A model generated the notes under the pieces. That model was not told the origin of the DNA, made no database searches, and saw only the letters and a list, made by a program, of their open reading frames with translations. Positions 8,987-19,149 of a DNA stretch of 64,000 bases are shown in pieces. The translations under genes were made by a program, and so were the position numbers. This DNA is from Sphingopyxis sp. GTDB taxonomy: Bacteria > Pseudomonadota > Alphaproteobacteria > Sphingomonadales > Sphingomonadaceae. The DNA lies in NCBI RefSeq assembly GCF_016704835.1, contig NZ_JADIZJ010000001.1, positions 1 through 64,000 on the forward strand, given 5' to 3'. Numbering within the stretch: position 1 is the stretch's first letter; the number at the start of each line of letters is the position of its first letter.

Positions 8987-9436
8987 TTAGTCCGCAGGCG
9001 GGTCGGCGATCATCGCTGTGAACTGGCATTCCGCGGCGAGCACGCCGTCGAGCATCGCCTTGCCTTCGAACCGGCAGACGCTGCGCTTGGCTTGGATGAT
9101 CGTTGCGTGCAGGTCGAGCAAGCAGCCGGGTTCGACGGGCTTGCGGAATTTCGCTCCATCGATCGCCATAAAATAGACGAGCTTGCCGGTGCCGGCGAGC
9201 CCCATCGATTCGATCGCGAGGACACCGGCGGCTTGCGCCAACGCCTCGACGATCAAAACGCCCGGCATGATCGGCCGACCGGGGAAATGCCCCTGGAAAA
9301 AGGGCTCGTTCATCGTCACCGCCTTGATCGCGTGGATCGAGGTGTCGGGCACGATCGACACCACCCGGTCAACCAGCAGCATCGGATAACGGTGCGGCAG
9401 CAGCGTCAGGATCCGGCGGATATCTACCGGTCCCAT
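8987..9436 (-). CDS. fabZ: 3-hydroxyacyl-ACP dehydratase FabZ
   Basis: Dehydrates 3-hydroxyacyl-ACP to trans-2-enoyl-ACP in fatty acid synthesis (cytosol). Shows the FabZ hot-dog fold hallmarks: ILTLLPHRYPMLLVDRV, then FFQGHFPGRPIMPGVLIVEA with the catalytic His and Glu of the active site. I chose the ATG at 9436 (149 residues) because AGGAG lies six bases upstream and it matches the family N-terminus; a GTG at 9466, four bases after the skp stop, would add ten residues. In most proteobacteria lpxD sits between skp and fabZ, and lpxA and lpxB follow fabZ; here none is present. Confidence 0.93.
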   Translation of the reverse strand: MGPVDIRRILTLLPHRYPMLLVDRVVSIVPDTSIHAIKAVTMNEPFFQGHFPGRPIMPGVLIVEALAQAAGVLAIESMGLAGTGKLVYFMAIDGAKFRKPVEPGCLLDLHATIIQAKRSVCRFEGKAMLDGVLAAECQFTAMIADPPAD

Positions 9437-9470
9437 GGCTCCTGCCGCTTTTTCCCCGTCGGTCACGATA

Positions 9471-10163
9471 TTAGCGGGTCGTCGGTGCGGTGCCGGTCGG
9501 CGCCGGTGCGGCAGGCGTCGTGCCCGGCTGCGCGGTGCGGGCGGCATCCATCAGCTGCTGGTTGCGCTGCTGAACGAGTTGTCCCGGCTGGTAACCGGCG
9601 GGAACCGCGGTCGACACCGTCGGAAGGATCCGGTTGAGTTCGGTCACGACGGAATCGGTGATGTCGACATTGTTTTCGCGCGCCAGTACCGCATCGGGAT
9701 TGAGCAGAAGGTCGATCTTTTTCCCCGTCATCGCGGCGCGGATCGCTTCGTTCATGCGAACGCTGATCTGGTCTTCAACATAAGCGATGGCGAGTTCGAT
9801 CGGACGACCGATCTGGCCGAGTTCGGTCTGCGCCGCCTGGCGCTTGTTCTGAACCGCCTGACCAGCGGCCTGCAACGCCGCCTGGTTCTGCGGGGTTTTT
9901 TTCGATTCTTCGTTATATTTGGCGATCAGGACGTTGATTTCGGCCTGCAGCGTCTGGCCGCGCGACTGCTGCTGGTCGATTTGCGCCTTGTAGGTCGTTT
10001 CGATCTGCTGCGACGCGACCGTGAAAGCGTTCGAACGCGCGGCGGCGACGCGCACGTCGGCGACGGCAACCGCCTTCGCCTGCGCAACTGCAGGGACGGC
10101 CATGATCGGCGAAACCGACAGCGTGGCGATGGCGAGCGCCGAAGCGGTGAGAATTTTCTTCAT
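9471..10163 (-). CDS. OmpH/Skp family periplasmic chaperone
   Basis: Periplasmic holdase for unfolded outer-membrane proteins delivered to the BAM complex. 230 residues. A Sec signal peptide (KKILTASALAIATLSVSPI, cleavage near AVA-QA) precedes a mainly helical, Gln/Ala-rich region (about 40-150) typical of the Skp tentacles. The end is a Pro/Ala/Thr tail (about 205-230), longer than in E. coli Skp. Its ATG overlaps the bamA stop in TAATG, which means tight co-translation with bamA. It is more divergent than its neighbours, so the family call leans on position as well as architecture. Confidence 0.85.
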   Translation of the reverse strand: MKKILTASALAIATLSVSPIMAVPAVAQAKAVAVADVRVAAARSNAFTVASQQIETTYKAQIDQQQSRGQTLQAEINVLIAKYNEESKKTPQNQAALQAAGQAVQNKRQAAQTELGQIGRPIELAIAYVEDQISVRMNEAIRAAMTGKKIDLLLNPDAVLARENNVDITDSVVTELNRILPTVSTAVPAGYQPGQLVQQRNQQLMDAARTAQPGTTPAAPAPTGTAPTTR

Positions 10164-12853
10164 TAGAATTGAGTTCCTACGTTGAATGAGAAGCGTTTGG
10201 TATCATCACCCTCTTCTTTGCGAAGGGCGTAAGCGAAGTCGATCCGGAAGGGACCGAAAGGCGAGTTCCAGTTGACCCCGGCACCGATCGAAACGCGCGG
10301 CATCCAGGTATCGCCAAAGAAGCGCTCCTCGAAGGGGTCGAGGCGCGAGAAGCCGGTCGGACATGTCGTATATTGGCCAGTTCCCGTCGGAACGCCGCCC
10401 GCCGGCGTCGTCGTCGTTTCATCGGCAAACTGGCTCGTGCCCGTCGCCGCATTGCGGCAGAGCGATTTGACGAGGCCTTCGCCGGGCACGCCCGGACGGG
10501 TATCGCGAAAAGTCGCAAGCGTGGTCAGTTCCGGCCTGCGGACGCTGAACACCGAACCGACGTCGAGGAAAATCGAAGGCCGAAGCCCGAGTTCCTTCGC
10601 CCCGGTGCCGAGCGGGATGTCCAGTTCCAATCGGCCCTGATAATAGGCGCGGCCGCCGAGCGCGTCATCGATCTGACCGCGACTGCCGTCCGTCTCTGTG
10701 ACAACAACAGGATTGGCGGGATCGGTATTATCCACCGAATATCGAATTACGCGCGGACCAACGCCGCGAATATCGAAGCCGCGCATTTGCGGTTCGCCCA
10801 GGAAGAATCGGTCGGTCAAGCGCACCTTGTCGCTGGTCGGGGTCGGGGCGCTGCCAAAGGGATAGATATAACCGCCCTCGGCCGAGATGTTGAGGATGAA
10901 GCGACTACCAAGATTGAAGTGTTTGGACGCGTTCGCACGGGTACGGACATATTTGACGCTGCCGCCAAGTCCCGCAAAATCCTGGCTGAGCGACAGCGAC
11001 TGGCCGCGGGTAGGACGGATGCGGTTGTCGCGGTCATCATAAGCGAGCGTGTAGCCGACGAGCGAAGTGGTACGCTTGCCGATCGCATCGCACAGATAGC
11101 GTCCCGCGACGAACGGGTCGCATTGATTGCCAAAGAAATATGTACCGCGGTCCAGAGTCACATCGTCATAGTTCAGGCTGTAGCGCGCGAAGAAAGACAT
11201 GAATTCGGTGAGCGGCACGCCAGCGTTAAGCTGGAAACCGGTCGTCACCTGCTCAAACGTCGTGCGGCGATCATTGTCGATGAAGTTGAACGAGTTCAAA
11301 TCGCGGCGATACACGCTGCCGCCGACGGAAATATTGCGGTCGAACAGATAGGGCTCGGTAAAGCCAAGCTCGACCGACTTCGAATAGCTCGAATAATTGA
11401 CCGACGCCTGGAGCTGCTGGCCGAGGCCGCGGAAGTTGCGCTGGCGGATCGATGCCTGGAGCAGGAAATTCTCAATCGACGAGAAGCCAGCCGACAGCGA
11501 GAGTTCACCCGTCGGCTTTTCCTCGACGTTGGTTTCCAGGATGATACGGTCGGGCGCGCTGCCTTCCTTGCGCTCGATTTCCAGATTTTCCTGGAAATAG
11601 CCGAGGCTGTTGAGGCGGTTCTCGGTGCGCTTGATGCCAAAGCTGTTGAACGCGTCGCCTTCGTTCAGGCGGAACTCGCGGCGCACGACCTTGTCATGCG
11701 TCAGCGTGTTGCCGTTGACGTCGATGCGCTCGACATAGGTCCGCGGACTTTCGGCCACATTGAAGGTGATCGCCATCGTCCGCGTTTCGGGATCGCGGCG
11801 AAATTCGGGATTGATGTCGGCAAAGGCATAGCCGAACAGGCCAGCGGTCTCGCTCAGGCTTTCGACGGTGTCCTCGACCAGCTTGGCATCGTACCAATCG
11901 TCCTTCTTCATTGGCAGCAGCGTCTTCAGCATTGCAGGCTGGAAGTCGCGCAGCTCGCTCTTCACATCAACGTCGCTGAACTTGTAGCGCTCGCCTTCTT
12001 CGACGACATAGGTGATGATGAAGTCCTGCTTGTTGCTCGTCAGCTCGGCGACCGCCGAGATGACGCGGAAATCCGCATAGCCGTTCTGCAGGTAGAAGAG
12101 GCGCAGCTTCTGCTGGTCATAAGCCAGACGATCGGGGTCGTAGCTGGTGTTCGACGACAGGATCGTGAGCAAGCTCGACTGCTTGGTCGCCATTTCGTCC
12201 TTGAGATCGCCGTCGCTGAACTTTTCATTGCCGAGGATGCTGATCTGGCGAACCTTCGATTTCGGTCCTTCGTTGATTTCAAACACGACATCGACGCGAT
12301 TCTGGTCGAGCGACACCATCTTGGGCTCGACCGTCGCGGCGAAGCGGCCCTGGCGCTTATAAAGCTCGATGATGCGCGCCACGTCGGCGCGGACCTTCGA
12401 GCGCGTGAAGATTTGGCGCGGCGCAAGCTTGATTTCGGGCCGGATCTTGTCTTCCTTCAGGCGCTTGTTGCCCTCCAGGATGACACGGTTGATAACCGGA
12501 TTCTCGGTGACCTCGATCGTCAGCGCACCATTGTTGTCGGTGATCTGGAAATCCTTGAACAGCTCGGTGGCGGCAAGATCCTTGAGCGCCTGGTCGAGCG
12601 TCGCGCGATCGTAGCGCTGACCGACGCGAAGCCGCAGATACGACAGGATCGTCTGCGCCTCGAGCCGCTGGTTGCCGACGACGGTGATCGTCTGCACCGT
12701 GGTGGCGGTCGGAGCCGCTTCGCTCGCGGGCGCGGGCACAGTTGGCGGCGCGACTTGCTGCGCCATCGCCGGCGCTCCGAGCATCGTTCCTGCCATGAGG
12801 AGGGCCGACAGCTGTGTCCGCGCCGAGAATTTGTGTGAAGCCACGCTGTTCAT
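10163..12853 (-). CDS. bamA: outer membrane protein assembly factor BamA
   Basis: Central Omp85 component of the BAM complex, inserting beta-barrel proteins into the outer membrane. 896 residues from the ATG at 12853; a TTG further upstream (12871) would only add six residues before the signal peptide. After the signal peptide (ending APAMAQQ) come five POTRA domains, the first starting ITVVGNQRLEAQTILSYLRL, the last with YVERIDVNGNTLTHDKVVRR. The 16-strand barrel begins around LSLSAGFSSIENFLLQASI and ends with the C-terminal aromatic signature FSFNVGTQF. Large lid or surface loops are seen, for example the Cys-containing segment near 600 and another near 815-850. It lies between rseP and skp. 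Confidence 0.95.
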   Translation of the reverse strand: MNSVASHKFSARTQLSALLMAGTMLGAPAMAQQVAPPTVPAPASEAAPTATTVQTITVVGNQRLEAQTILSYLRLRVGQRYDRATLDQALKDLAATELFKDFQITDNNGALTIEVTENPVINRVILEGNKRLKEDKIRPEIKLAPRQIFTRSKVRADVARIIELYKRQGRFAATVEPKMVSLDQNRVDVVFEINEGPKSKVRQISILGNEKFSDGDLKDEMATKQSSLLTILSSNTSYDPDRLAYDQQKLRLFYLQNGYADFRVISAVAELTSNKQDFIITYVVEEGERYKFSDVDVKSELRDFQPAMLKTLLPMKKDDWYDAKLVEDTVESLSETAGLFGYAFADINPEFRRDPETRTMAITFNVAESPRTYVERIDVNGNTLTHDKVVRREFRLNEGDAFNSFGIKRTENRLNSLGYFQENLEIERKEGSAPDRIILETNVEEKPTGELSLSAGFSSIENFLLQASIRQRNFRGLGQQLQASVNYSSYSKSVELGFTEPYLFDRNISVGGSVYRRDLNSFNFIDNDRRTTFEQVTTGFQLNAGVPLTEFMSFFARYSLNYDDVTLDRGTYFFGNQCDPFVAGRYLCDAIGKRTTSLVGYTLAYDDRDNRIRPTRGQSLSLSQDFAGLGGSVKYVRTRANASKHFNLGSRFILNISAEGGYIYPFGSAPTPTSDKVRLTDRFFLGEPQMRGFDIRGVGPRVIRYSVDNTDPANPVVVTETDGSRGQIDDALGGRAYYQGRLELDIPLGTGAKELGLRPSIFLDVGSVFSVRRPELTTLATFRDTRPGVPGEGLVKSLCRNAATGTSQFADETTTTPAGGVPTGTGQYTTCPTGFSRLDPFEERFFGDTWMPRVSIGAGVNWNSPFGPFRIDFAYALRKEEGDDTKRFSFNVGTQF

Positions 12854-12925
12854 CCCGAAAAAATAACTCAAAAGCGACCAACCCGCCTGACCACGGGCTC
12901 GCGCGCACTCCCTGCCCCAGACTCG

Positions 12926-14059
12926 CTAGCCAATCAAGCGCGCGATCCCGTCCCACAGGCCCAATGAGCCCAAATCGTTGAAAGTCACGACCAGCATCAG
13001 GGTGACGACCGCTGCAAAGCCGAATCGGAACGCCCATTCCTGCACCTGCGGCGGCGCGGGGCGGCGCCGGATTGCTTCATAGGCGTAGAAAAGCAAATGA
13101 CCACCATCGAGCATGGGCAATGGCAAGAGGTTGATGAACCCCAGATTGATGGAAATCAGCGCGATGAAGAATATCAGCGACGCAATCCCCAGCGTCGCCG
13201 CCTGCCCCGAAATTTCGGCAATCTTGACCGGTCCGTTCATGTCCTTGATCGACCGGCGCCCGGTTAGGAATTGACCTAATACCTCGCCCGTCTGTCGGAC
13301 AATCTGCCAAGTCTGGCGGAGGCCGACCGCCGGGGCTTCGAGCAGCGCCACCGGTTGCAACTGCGTAGGCGGCGGCGCCAGACCGATGATAGCGCGTTCA
13401 TATTCCTTTCCGAAGGGGTCTTTGTCTTTGACCAATCGCGGGGTGAGTTCGACGACGCGCTCGCTGCCGCCGCTGACCACCCGGACCTGCATCGCTTCGC
13501 CCGGACGGTGCGCGACCGCCATCGGGATATCCCCGAACACCGCGATCGGTCGCCCGTCGATTTCAACGATCCGGTCGCCTGTCCGCAGGCCTGCTGAAGC
13601 CGCGGCGGACCCGGCCTCGATCCCGCCGGCGACCGGCGGCGTCACCGGCGTACCGCCAACCCATGCAAAGCCGGCAAGAATGAGAATCGCGAACAGGAAA
13701 TTGGTTACGGGGCCTGCTGCCACGATCAGCGACCGCTTCCACACCGGCTGGGCCGGAAAGGTATGTGATTTCTGGTCGTCAGGGAGTTGCTGCCAGTCGG
13801 CATCGGGCTGGCTGACAGCGTCCCGGTCGCCCGCGAACTGGACATAACCGCCCAGCGGCAGCCAGCCGATCTTCCATTTGGTACCGCGCTTGTCGGTCCA
13901 GCTGACGATCTTGCGTCCAAAACCTATCGAGAAGGTGTCAGACTTTACACCGCACCAGCGACCGACGATGTAATGGCCATATTCATGGACGAAGACGAGC
14001 GGGCCGAGGACCAACAGGAAAGCGGCGACGGTGAAAGCGAAACCGGGGGTCTCAAGCAT
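12926..14059 (-). CDS. rseP: RIP metalloprotease RseP (site-2 protease family)
   Basis: Inner-membrane zinc protease performing regulated intramembrane proteolysis, in relatives cleaving anti-sigma factors and signal-peptide remnants. 377 residues. The active-site helix FVHEYGHYIVGRW (HEXXH) lies at residues 24-36, a single PDZ-like domain at about 125-210 (SAGLRTGDRIVEIDGRPI), and the second metal-ligand motif NLLPLPMLDGGHLLFYAYEA near 320. The start codon overlaps the dxr stop by eight bases, a translational coupling typical of the cluster. Confidence 0.93.
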   Translation of the reverse strand: MLETPGFAFTVAAFLLVLGPLVFVHEYGHYIVGRWCGVKSDTFSIGFGRKIVSWTDKRGTKWKIGWLPLGGYVQFAGDRDAVSQPDADWQQLPDDQKSHTFPAQPVWKRSLIVAAGPVTNFLFAILILAGFAWVGGTPVTPPVAGGIEAGSAAASAGLRTGDRIVEIDGRPIAVFGDIPMAVAHRPGEAMQVRVVSGGSERVVELTPRLVKDKDPFGKEYERAIIGLAPPPTQLQPVALLEAPAVGLRQTWQIVRQTGEVLGQFLTGRRSIKDMNGPVKIAEISGQAATLGIASLIFFIALISINLGFINLLPLPMLDGGHLLFYAYEAIRRRPAPPQVQEWAFRFGFAAVVTLMLVVTFNDLGSLGLWDGIARLIG

Positions 14060-15218
14060 GTTCTAATTGGTCCACAAAATGCTGGGCAGACGCGCGGGAT
14101 GCGGCATCGACGCTGAATATATCTTGAAGCGATGACGGGGCCGCAGGTTCCACGGAGTCGATCACCCGGCGCACGGTATCGACGATCGCGGGAAAGGAAA
14201 TGCGGCCCGCCAGGAAGGCGGCCACGGCCACCTCGTTCGCCGCGTTCAGTTGCGCCGGGCGGGCGCCGCCCGCGGCGATCGCGGCGCGGCACAGCGCGGT
14301 GGCGGGAAAACGAACCTCGTCGGTCGCCTCGAAATCGAGCCGCGCGATGGTGGCCAAGTCGAGCGGCGCGCAGGGCGTTGCCATCCGCTGCGGCCAGGCG
14401 AGCGCGCTTGCAATAGGGATCCGCATATCGGGCGAACCTAACTGGGCCAGCGTCGAGCAGTCGATATATTCGACCAGGCTGTGGATCACCGATTGCGGAT
14501 GAACGAGGATTTCGATGCGATCGAGACCGACAGGGAAAAGATGATGCGCCTCAATCAGTTCGAGGCCCTTGTTCATCATCGTTGCCGAATCGACGCTGAT
14601 CTTGGCGCCCATCGACCAGTTCGGATGCGCCACCGCCTGCGCCGGGGTGACGCGCGCCATGTCGGCGGCGCTCATCGTGCGGAACGGCCCGCCGCTGGCG
14701 GTCAGGATGATGCGCCGCACCTGATCGATGCGGCCACCCGCCAGACACTGAAAGATCGCATTATGCTCGCTGTCGACCGGCAGAATCGTCGCGCCGGATG
14801 TGCGCGCAACGGCTGACATCAGCGCTCCGGCCGACACCAGCGCCTCCTTGTTGGCGAGCGCGACATCATATCCCGCCGCCAGCGCGGCCATCGTCGGGGC
14901 CAGTCCGGCGGTGCCGACAATCGCGGCCATGACGAGATCCGTCTGACGCTGCGCGGCTTCGACCAGCGCATCCGCGCCTGCGGCGGCTTCGATGCCGGTA
15001 TCGGCCAGCGCGGCCTTGAGGTCGCTGAGCCGCGCGGCGTCGGCGATCACCGCGACATCAGGGCGAAACTCCCTGGCGAGCTTTGCCAGTTCAGCGACGT
15101 CGCTGTTGGCGGTCAGCACCGTGACGCGCCACGCCTCGCCGTCGCGCCGCACAAGGTCGAGAGTCGACTGCCCGACCGAACCCGTGGCGCCGAACAGCGA
15201 AAGGCGGCGCTGCGTCAT
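14052..15218 (-). CDS. dxr: 1-deoxy-D-xylulose-5-phosphate reductoisomerase
   Basis: Second step of the MEP isoprenoid pathway: DXP to MEP using NADPH and a divalent metal. 388 residues. The NADPH site FGATGSVGQSTLDLV is at the N-terminus, then ANKEALVSAG, PVDSEHNAIFQCL (metal-binding Asp/Glu), LTASGGPFR and HPNWSMGAKISVDSATMMNK. I used the ATG at 15218, one base after the cdsA stop (TGACATG), rather than an upstream codon that would overlap cdsA. It supplies precursors for UppS two genes upstream. Confidence 0.95.
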   Translation of the reverse strand: MTQRRLSLFGATGSVGQSTLDLVRRDGEAWRVTVLTANSDVAELAKLAREFRPDVAVIADAARLSDLKAALADTGIEAAAGADALVEAAQRQTDLVMAAIVGTAGLAPTMAALAAGYDVALANKEALVSAGALMSAVARTSGATILPVDSEHNAIFQCLAGGRIDQVRRIILTASGGPFRTMSAADMARVTPAQAVAHPNWSMGAKISVDSATMMNKGLELIEAHHLFPVGLDRIEILVHPQSVIHSLVEYIDCSTLAQLGSPDMRIPIASALAWPQRMATPCAPLDLATIARLDFEATDEVRFPATALCRAAIAAGGARPAQLNAANEVAVAAFLAGRISFPAIVDTVRRVIDSVEPAAPSSLQDIFSVDAASRASAQHFVDQLEHA

Positions 15219-15219
15219 G

Positions 15220-15906
15220 TCAGCCCGCCGCACCAACGCTCAGCTGCCCGACATAAGCCAGCGCACCCAGCAACAGCGCCACCGGCAATATTCCGTCGAC
15301 GCGATCAAACAGGCCGCCGTGACCAGGAATGAGCTTGCCCGAATCCTTGACCCCGGCGCGGCGCTTCATCCAGCTTTGCGCAAGATCGCCCATCTGCGCG
15401 AGCAGTCCCATGCACAGGCCGATCCAGAGCGGCACGCCGATGATGCCCGCACGGTCGCCAATCGTGGCGCTGGCGATCAATGCTGCGATCATGCCACCGA
15501 TCAGCCCCGACCATGTTTTGGACGGACTGATCGTCGGCGCCAGACGCGCGCCGCCAAAGGCGCGGCCAGCAAAATAGGCACCGATGTCGGTCGCCCACAC
15601 CATGCCGAACACCCAGAGCGCCGCGGTCATGCCCAGCTGATCGCGAATGAACCACAGCCCCGCCATCGCGCCAAGCGTCAACACCGGCCCCAGAATATTC
15701 AGCAGCGCCTTGGCGCCGCTGCGCAGGGTCATCGCCCGCACCAGCGCAAACCATTCGACCAGCATCAACGCGCCGCCGACCAGCAGCAACAGCCCGAACG
15801 CCAGCCCCCCGAACCACAGGGCGGTCCCGGCAATCGCGAACAAGATGATCGCCGACCCCGCGCGCACCATGAAATCCGATTTCTTCCCTTCGGCTGCCGT
15901 CGTCAT
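15220..15906 (-). CDS. cdsA: phosphatidate cytidylyltransferase
   Basis: Makes CDP-diacylglycerol from phosphatidic acid and CTP, the precursor for PssA encoded 5 kb away. 228 residues, shorter than E. coli CdsA (285). Several membrane helices (for example SAIILFAIAGTALWFGGLAF and LLLLVGGALMLVEWFAL) precede the signature QSWMKRRAGVKDSGKLIPGH with GGLFDRVDGI, which holds the catalytic Asp/Lys residues. It starts three bases after the uppS stop. Confidence 0.93.
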   Translation of the reverse strand: MTTAAEGKKSDFMVRAGSAIILFAIAGTALWFGGLAFGLLLLVGGALMLVEWFALVRAMTLRSGAKALLNILGPVLTLGAMAGLWFIRDQLGMTAALWVFGMVWATDIGAYFAGRAFGGARLAPTISPSKTWSGLIGGMIAALIASATIGDRAGIIGVPLWIGLCMGLLAQMGDLAQSWMKRRAGVKDSGKLIPGHGGLFDRVDGILPVALLLGALAYVGQLSVGAAG

Positions 15907-15909
15907 AAC

Positions 15910-16613
<704 letters not shown>

Positions 16614-16614
<1 letters not shown>

Positions 16615-16686
16615 TGGTATCGAGCGAAGTCGAGACACGGCAAGGCGAGCGCGGACTCGGCGCGTCTCGACTTCGCTCGACACCAA
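16614..16686. repeat. long palindromic repeat abutting the uppS start codon
   Basis: A perfect 16-bp inverted pair, TCGAGCGAAGTCGAGA (16620-16635) and TCTCGACTTCGCTCGA (16665-16680), flanked by further symmetric bases (TTGGT/ACCAA). In mRNA it would fold into a strong hairpin ending about five bases before the uppS start. It is a different sequence family from the CTTCGACAAGCTCAG repeats. Confidence 0.8.
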
Positions 16687-16713
16687 CGGAAGAGAGGGAA
16701 GCGCCGGAAAGCA

Positions 16714-17268
16714 CTAGCCCAGGATTTCCTTTTCCTTCGCGGTTGCCGCGGCATCGAGTTCGGCGATCGTTGCGTCGGTCAGCTTTTGCACCTCGGTCTC
16801 GTGGCGCTTGCGCTCGTCCTCGCTGATTTCTTTCTTGTTCTCGTCAGCCTTGAGATTGTCCATCCCGTCGCGGCGGACGTTGCGCACCGCGATGCGTGCC
16901 GCCTCGGCGTATTTGCCGGCAAGCTTGGACAGCTCCTTGCGGCGTTCCTGCGTCATTTCGGGGATCGGCAGGCGCAGCATCTGGCCATCGACGATCGGGT
17001 TGAGCCCCAGCCCCGCCGAACGGATCGCCTTGTCGACCGGCCCGACGTTCGATTTGTCCCAGACCTGGACGGTCAGCATGCGCGCCTCGGGCGCGCTGAC
17101 CGAGGCGACCTGGTTCAGCGGCATGTGGGCGCCATAGACCTCGACCGTCACGGGATCGAGCAGCGCGGTGTGCGCGCGCCCGGTACGCAGTCCCGACAGG
17201 TCGCTCTTCAGCGCCTCGATCGCGCCGTGCATCCGGCGCTCAAGGTCGGCCTTGTCATATTTCGCCAT
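16714..17268 (-). CDS. frr: ribosome recycling factor
   Basis: Splits post-termination ribosomes with EF-G so that subunits can be reused. 184 residues, normal. ERRMHGAIEALKSDLSGLRT and GRAHTALLDPVTVEVYG are the conserved N-terminal part, then APEARMLTVQVWDKSNV and the helical-domain segment IPEMTQERRKELSKLAGKYA. The length and order show no truncation. It lies between pyrH and uppS; the palindromic repeat separates it from uppS. Confidence 0.96.
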   Translation of the reverse strand: MAKYDKADLERRMHGAIEALKSDLSGLRTGRAHTALLDPVTVEVYGAHMPLNQVASVSAPEARMLTVQVWDKSNVGPVDKAIRSAGLGLNPIVDGQMLRLPIPEMTQERRKELSKLAGKYAEAARIAVRNVRRDGMDNLKADENKKEISEDERKRHETEVQKLTDATIAELDAAATAKEKEILG

Positions 17269-17298
17269 TGTTTCGTCCTCTTCTTATGCTTAGCGTGT

Positions 17299-18030
17299 TC
17301 AGGCGCTGCCGGGGGCGTCGGCCACGACGGTCGAAACCCCCTCACCAGCCAATACCCGCGCCAGATTGCCGGCTTCGCGGATATTGAACACGACGATCGG
17401 GATATGGTTGTCGCGGCACAGCGCGACCGCGCTCGCGTCCATCACCTTCAGATTGTCGGCGAGCACGCGGTCATAGCTGAGCGTATCGTAACGCACCGCC
17501 GACTTATCTTTTTTGGGATCGGCATTATACACGCCGTCGACACTGGTACCCTTGAGCAGTGCGTCGCACTTCATTTCGGCAGCGCGTAGCGCGGCGCCGC
17601 TGTCGGTGGTGAAATAAGGCGCGCCGACGCCCGCGGCGAAAATCACGACACGGCCCTTCTCCAGATGGCGTTCGGCGCGGCGACGGATCACCGGCTCGCA
17701 CACCTTGTCCATCTCGATCGCCGACTGGACGCGCGTTTCGACGCCCAATTGTTCGAGGGCGTTCTGCATCGCCAGCGCGTTCATGACAGTGGCGAGCATG
17801 CCCATATAGTCGGCCTGCGCCCGGTCCATGCCCTTGGCGGCGCCCGCCATGCCGCGGAAAATATTGCCGCCGCCGATGACAAGGCAGATTTCGAGCCCGC
17901 GCTCCTTGGCCGCCTTCACTTCGGCCGCCATGCTGGCAACCGTTTCCGGGTCGATGCCGAACGGGGTCGACCCCATCAACGCCTCGCCCGACAGTTTCAG
18001 CAAGATGCGTTTCATGCCGGGCAGAGCCAT
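17299..18030 (-). CDS. pyrH: UMP kinase
   Basis: Bacterial hexameric UMP kinase of the amino-acid kinase fold: UMP + ATP to UDP in pyrimidine synthesis. 243 residues from ATG 18030; a TTG at 18051 is possible but adds nothing conserved. Motifs: RILLKLSGEALMG, CLVIGGGNIFRG, AFFTTDSGAALRA-like nucleotide region (APYFTTDSGAALRA) and LKGTSVDGVYNADPKKD. Follows tsf by 115 bases and precedes frr by 30. Confidence 0.95.
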   Translation of the reverse strand: MALPGMKRILLKLSGEALMGSTPFGIDPETVASMAAEVKAAKERGLEICLVIGGGNIFRGMAGAAKGMDRAQADYMGMLATVMNALAMQNALEQLGVETRVQSAIEMDKVCEPVIRRRAERHLEKGRVVIFAAGVGAPYFTTDSGAALRAAEMKCDALLKGTSVDGVYNADPKKDKSAVRYDTLSYDRVLADNLKVMDASAVALCRDNHIPIVVFNIREAGNLARVLAGEGVSTVVADAPGSA

Positions 18031-18145
18031 GATCGGGGGAACCTCTTTCAACCACTTGATAAGCGAATGGCGCGCACCCTAGTCAGAGTACGCGCCATTG
18101 CCAAGCGGACTGCCGCGCCGCAGCGCAGCAACTCCGCGTTTTGTT

Positions 18146-19072
18146 TTAGACGCCAGCGACCGCTGCGACTTCCGCCGCGAAATCGCTTTCTTCCTTCTCG
18201 ATGCCTTCGCCGAGCTGGAAGCGGGTGAAGCCCTTGAGCGTGATCGTCGCGCCGACATCCTTGCCGGCTGCGGCGACGACTTCGGCGACCGGGGTCTTGC
18301 CATCCATGACGAACAGCTGCGACAACAGCGCGTTTTCCTTGCGGAACTTCGCGATGCCGCCGTCGACCATTTTCGACACGATGTCAGCGGGCTTGCCCGA
18401 CTGCGCAGCCTTTTCCTCGGCGATCGCGCGCTCGCGCGCGACCAGCTCGGGGTCGAGATCGTCGCCGTTCAGCGCCAACGGATTGGCGGCGGCGACGTGC
18501 ATCGCGAGCTGCTTGCCCAGCGGTTCGAGCACGTCGGCACCAGCCGTCGATTCGAGCGCGACGAGCACGCCGATCTTGCCCATGCCGGGGGCGGCGGCGT
18601 TGTGGACATAAGCGGTGACGACGCCCGAGTTCACCGACATGATCGCCGAACGGCGCAGCGACTGGTTTTCACCGATCGTAGCGATATTCTGGGTCAGTGC
18701 TTCGGTGACGGTGCCGCCGGCCGGATATGCGGCAGCGCCAAGCGCGTCGGCGTCGGTGATGTTACCGACGAGCGCGACCTGGGTCACGTCGCGAACGAAG
18801 CCCTGGAACTGCTCGTTCTTGGCAACGAAGTCGGTTTCGCTATTCACTTCGACCATCGCACCGCGGGTGCCGTCGGTGACGACGCCCACGAGACCTTCAG
18901 CGGCAACGCGGCCGGCCTTTTTGGCGGCGGCGGCGAGGCCCTTGGTGCGTAGCCAGTCGATCGATGCTTCGATGTCGCCGCCATTTTCGGCGAGCGCCTT
19001 TTTGCAGTCCATCATGCCGGCGCCCGTGCGGTCGCGCAGTTCCTTGACGAGAGCGGCCGTAATTTCAGCCAT
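18146..19072 (-). CDS. tsf: elongation factor Ts
   Basis: Guanine-nucleotide exchange factor for EF-Tu. 308 residues. The N-terminal UBA-like module has LVKELRDRTGAGMMDCKKAL, followed by SIDWLRTKGL; the core shows VEVNSETDFVAKNEQFQGFV, the EF-Tu contact. ATG at 19072 was preferred over an upstream in-frame codon because it matches the universal MAEITAALV start. Downstream of rpsB as in nearly all bacteria. Confidence 0.96.
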   Translation of the reverse strand: MAEITAALVKELRDRTGAGMMDCKKALAENGGDIEASIDWLRTKGLAAAAKKAGRVAAEGLVGVVTDGTRGAMVEVNSETDFVAKNEQFQGFVRDVTQVALVGNITDADALGAAAYPAGGTVTEALTQNIATIGENQSLRRSAIMSVNSGVVTAYVHNAAAPGMGKIGVLVALESTAGADVLEPLGKQLAMHVAAANPLALNGDDLDPELVARERAIAEEKAAQSGKPADIVSKMVDGGIAKFRKENALLSQLFVMDGKTPVAEVVAAAGKDVGATITLKGFTRFQLGEGIEKEESDFAAEVAAVAGV

Positions 19073-19149
19073 GGGTGATCCTTTCCAATGTGGGGGCAAT
19101 CCGGCCTGCCGGAACTGCCGATACGCCGCGCGAATGGCGGCGTGATAAG

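Noticed and set aside
10373..12838. 821-codon open frame antisense to bamA
   Set aside because: A codon-bias shadow: the protein has no family motifs, is very rich in Arg/Ala/Asp/Glu, and the minus strand encodes an unmistakable BamA.
16615..16686. N-terminal extension of UppS
   Set aside because: The extra residues are just the translated palindromic repeat; the conserved protein starts at 16614.
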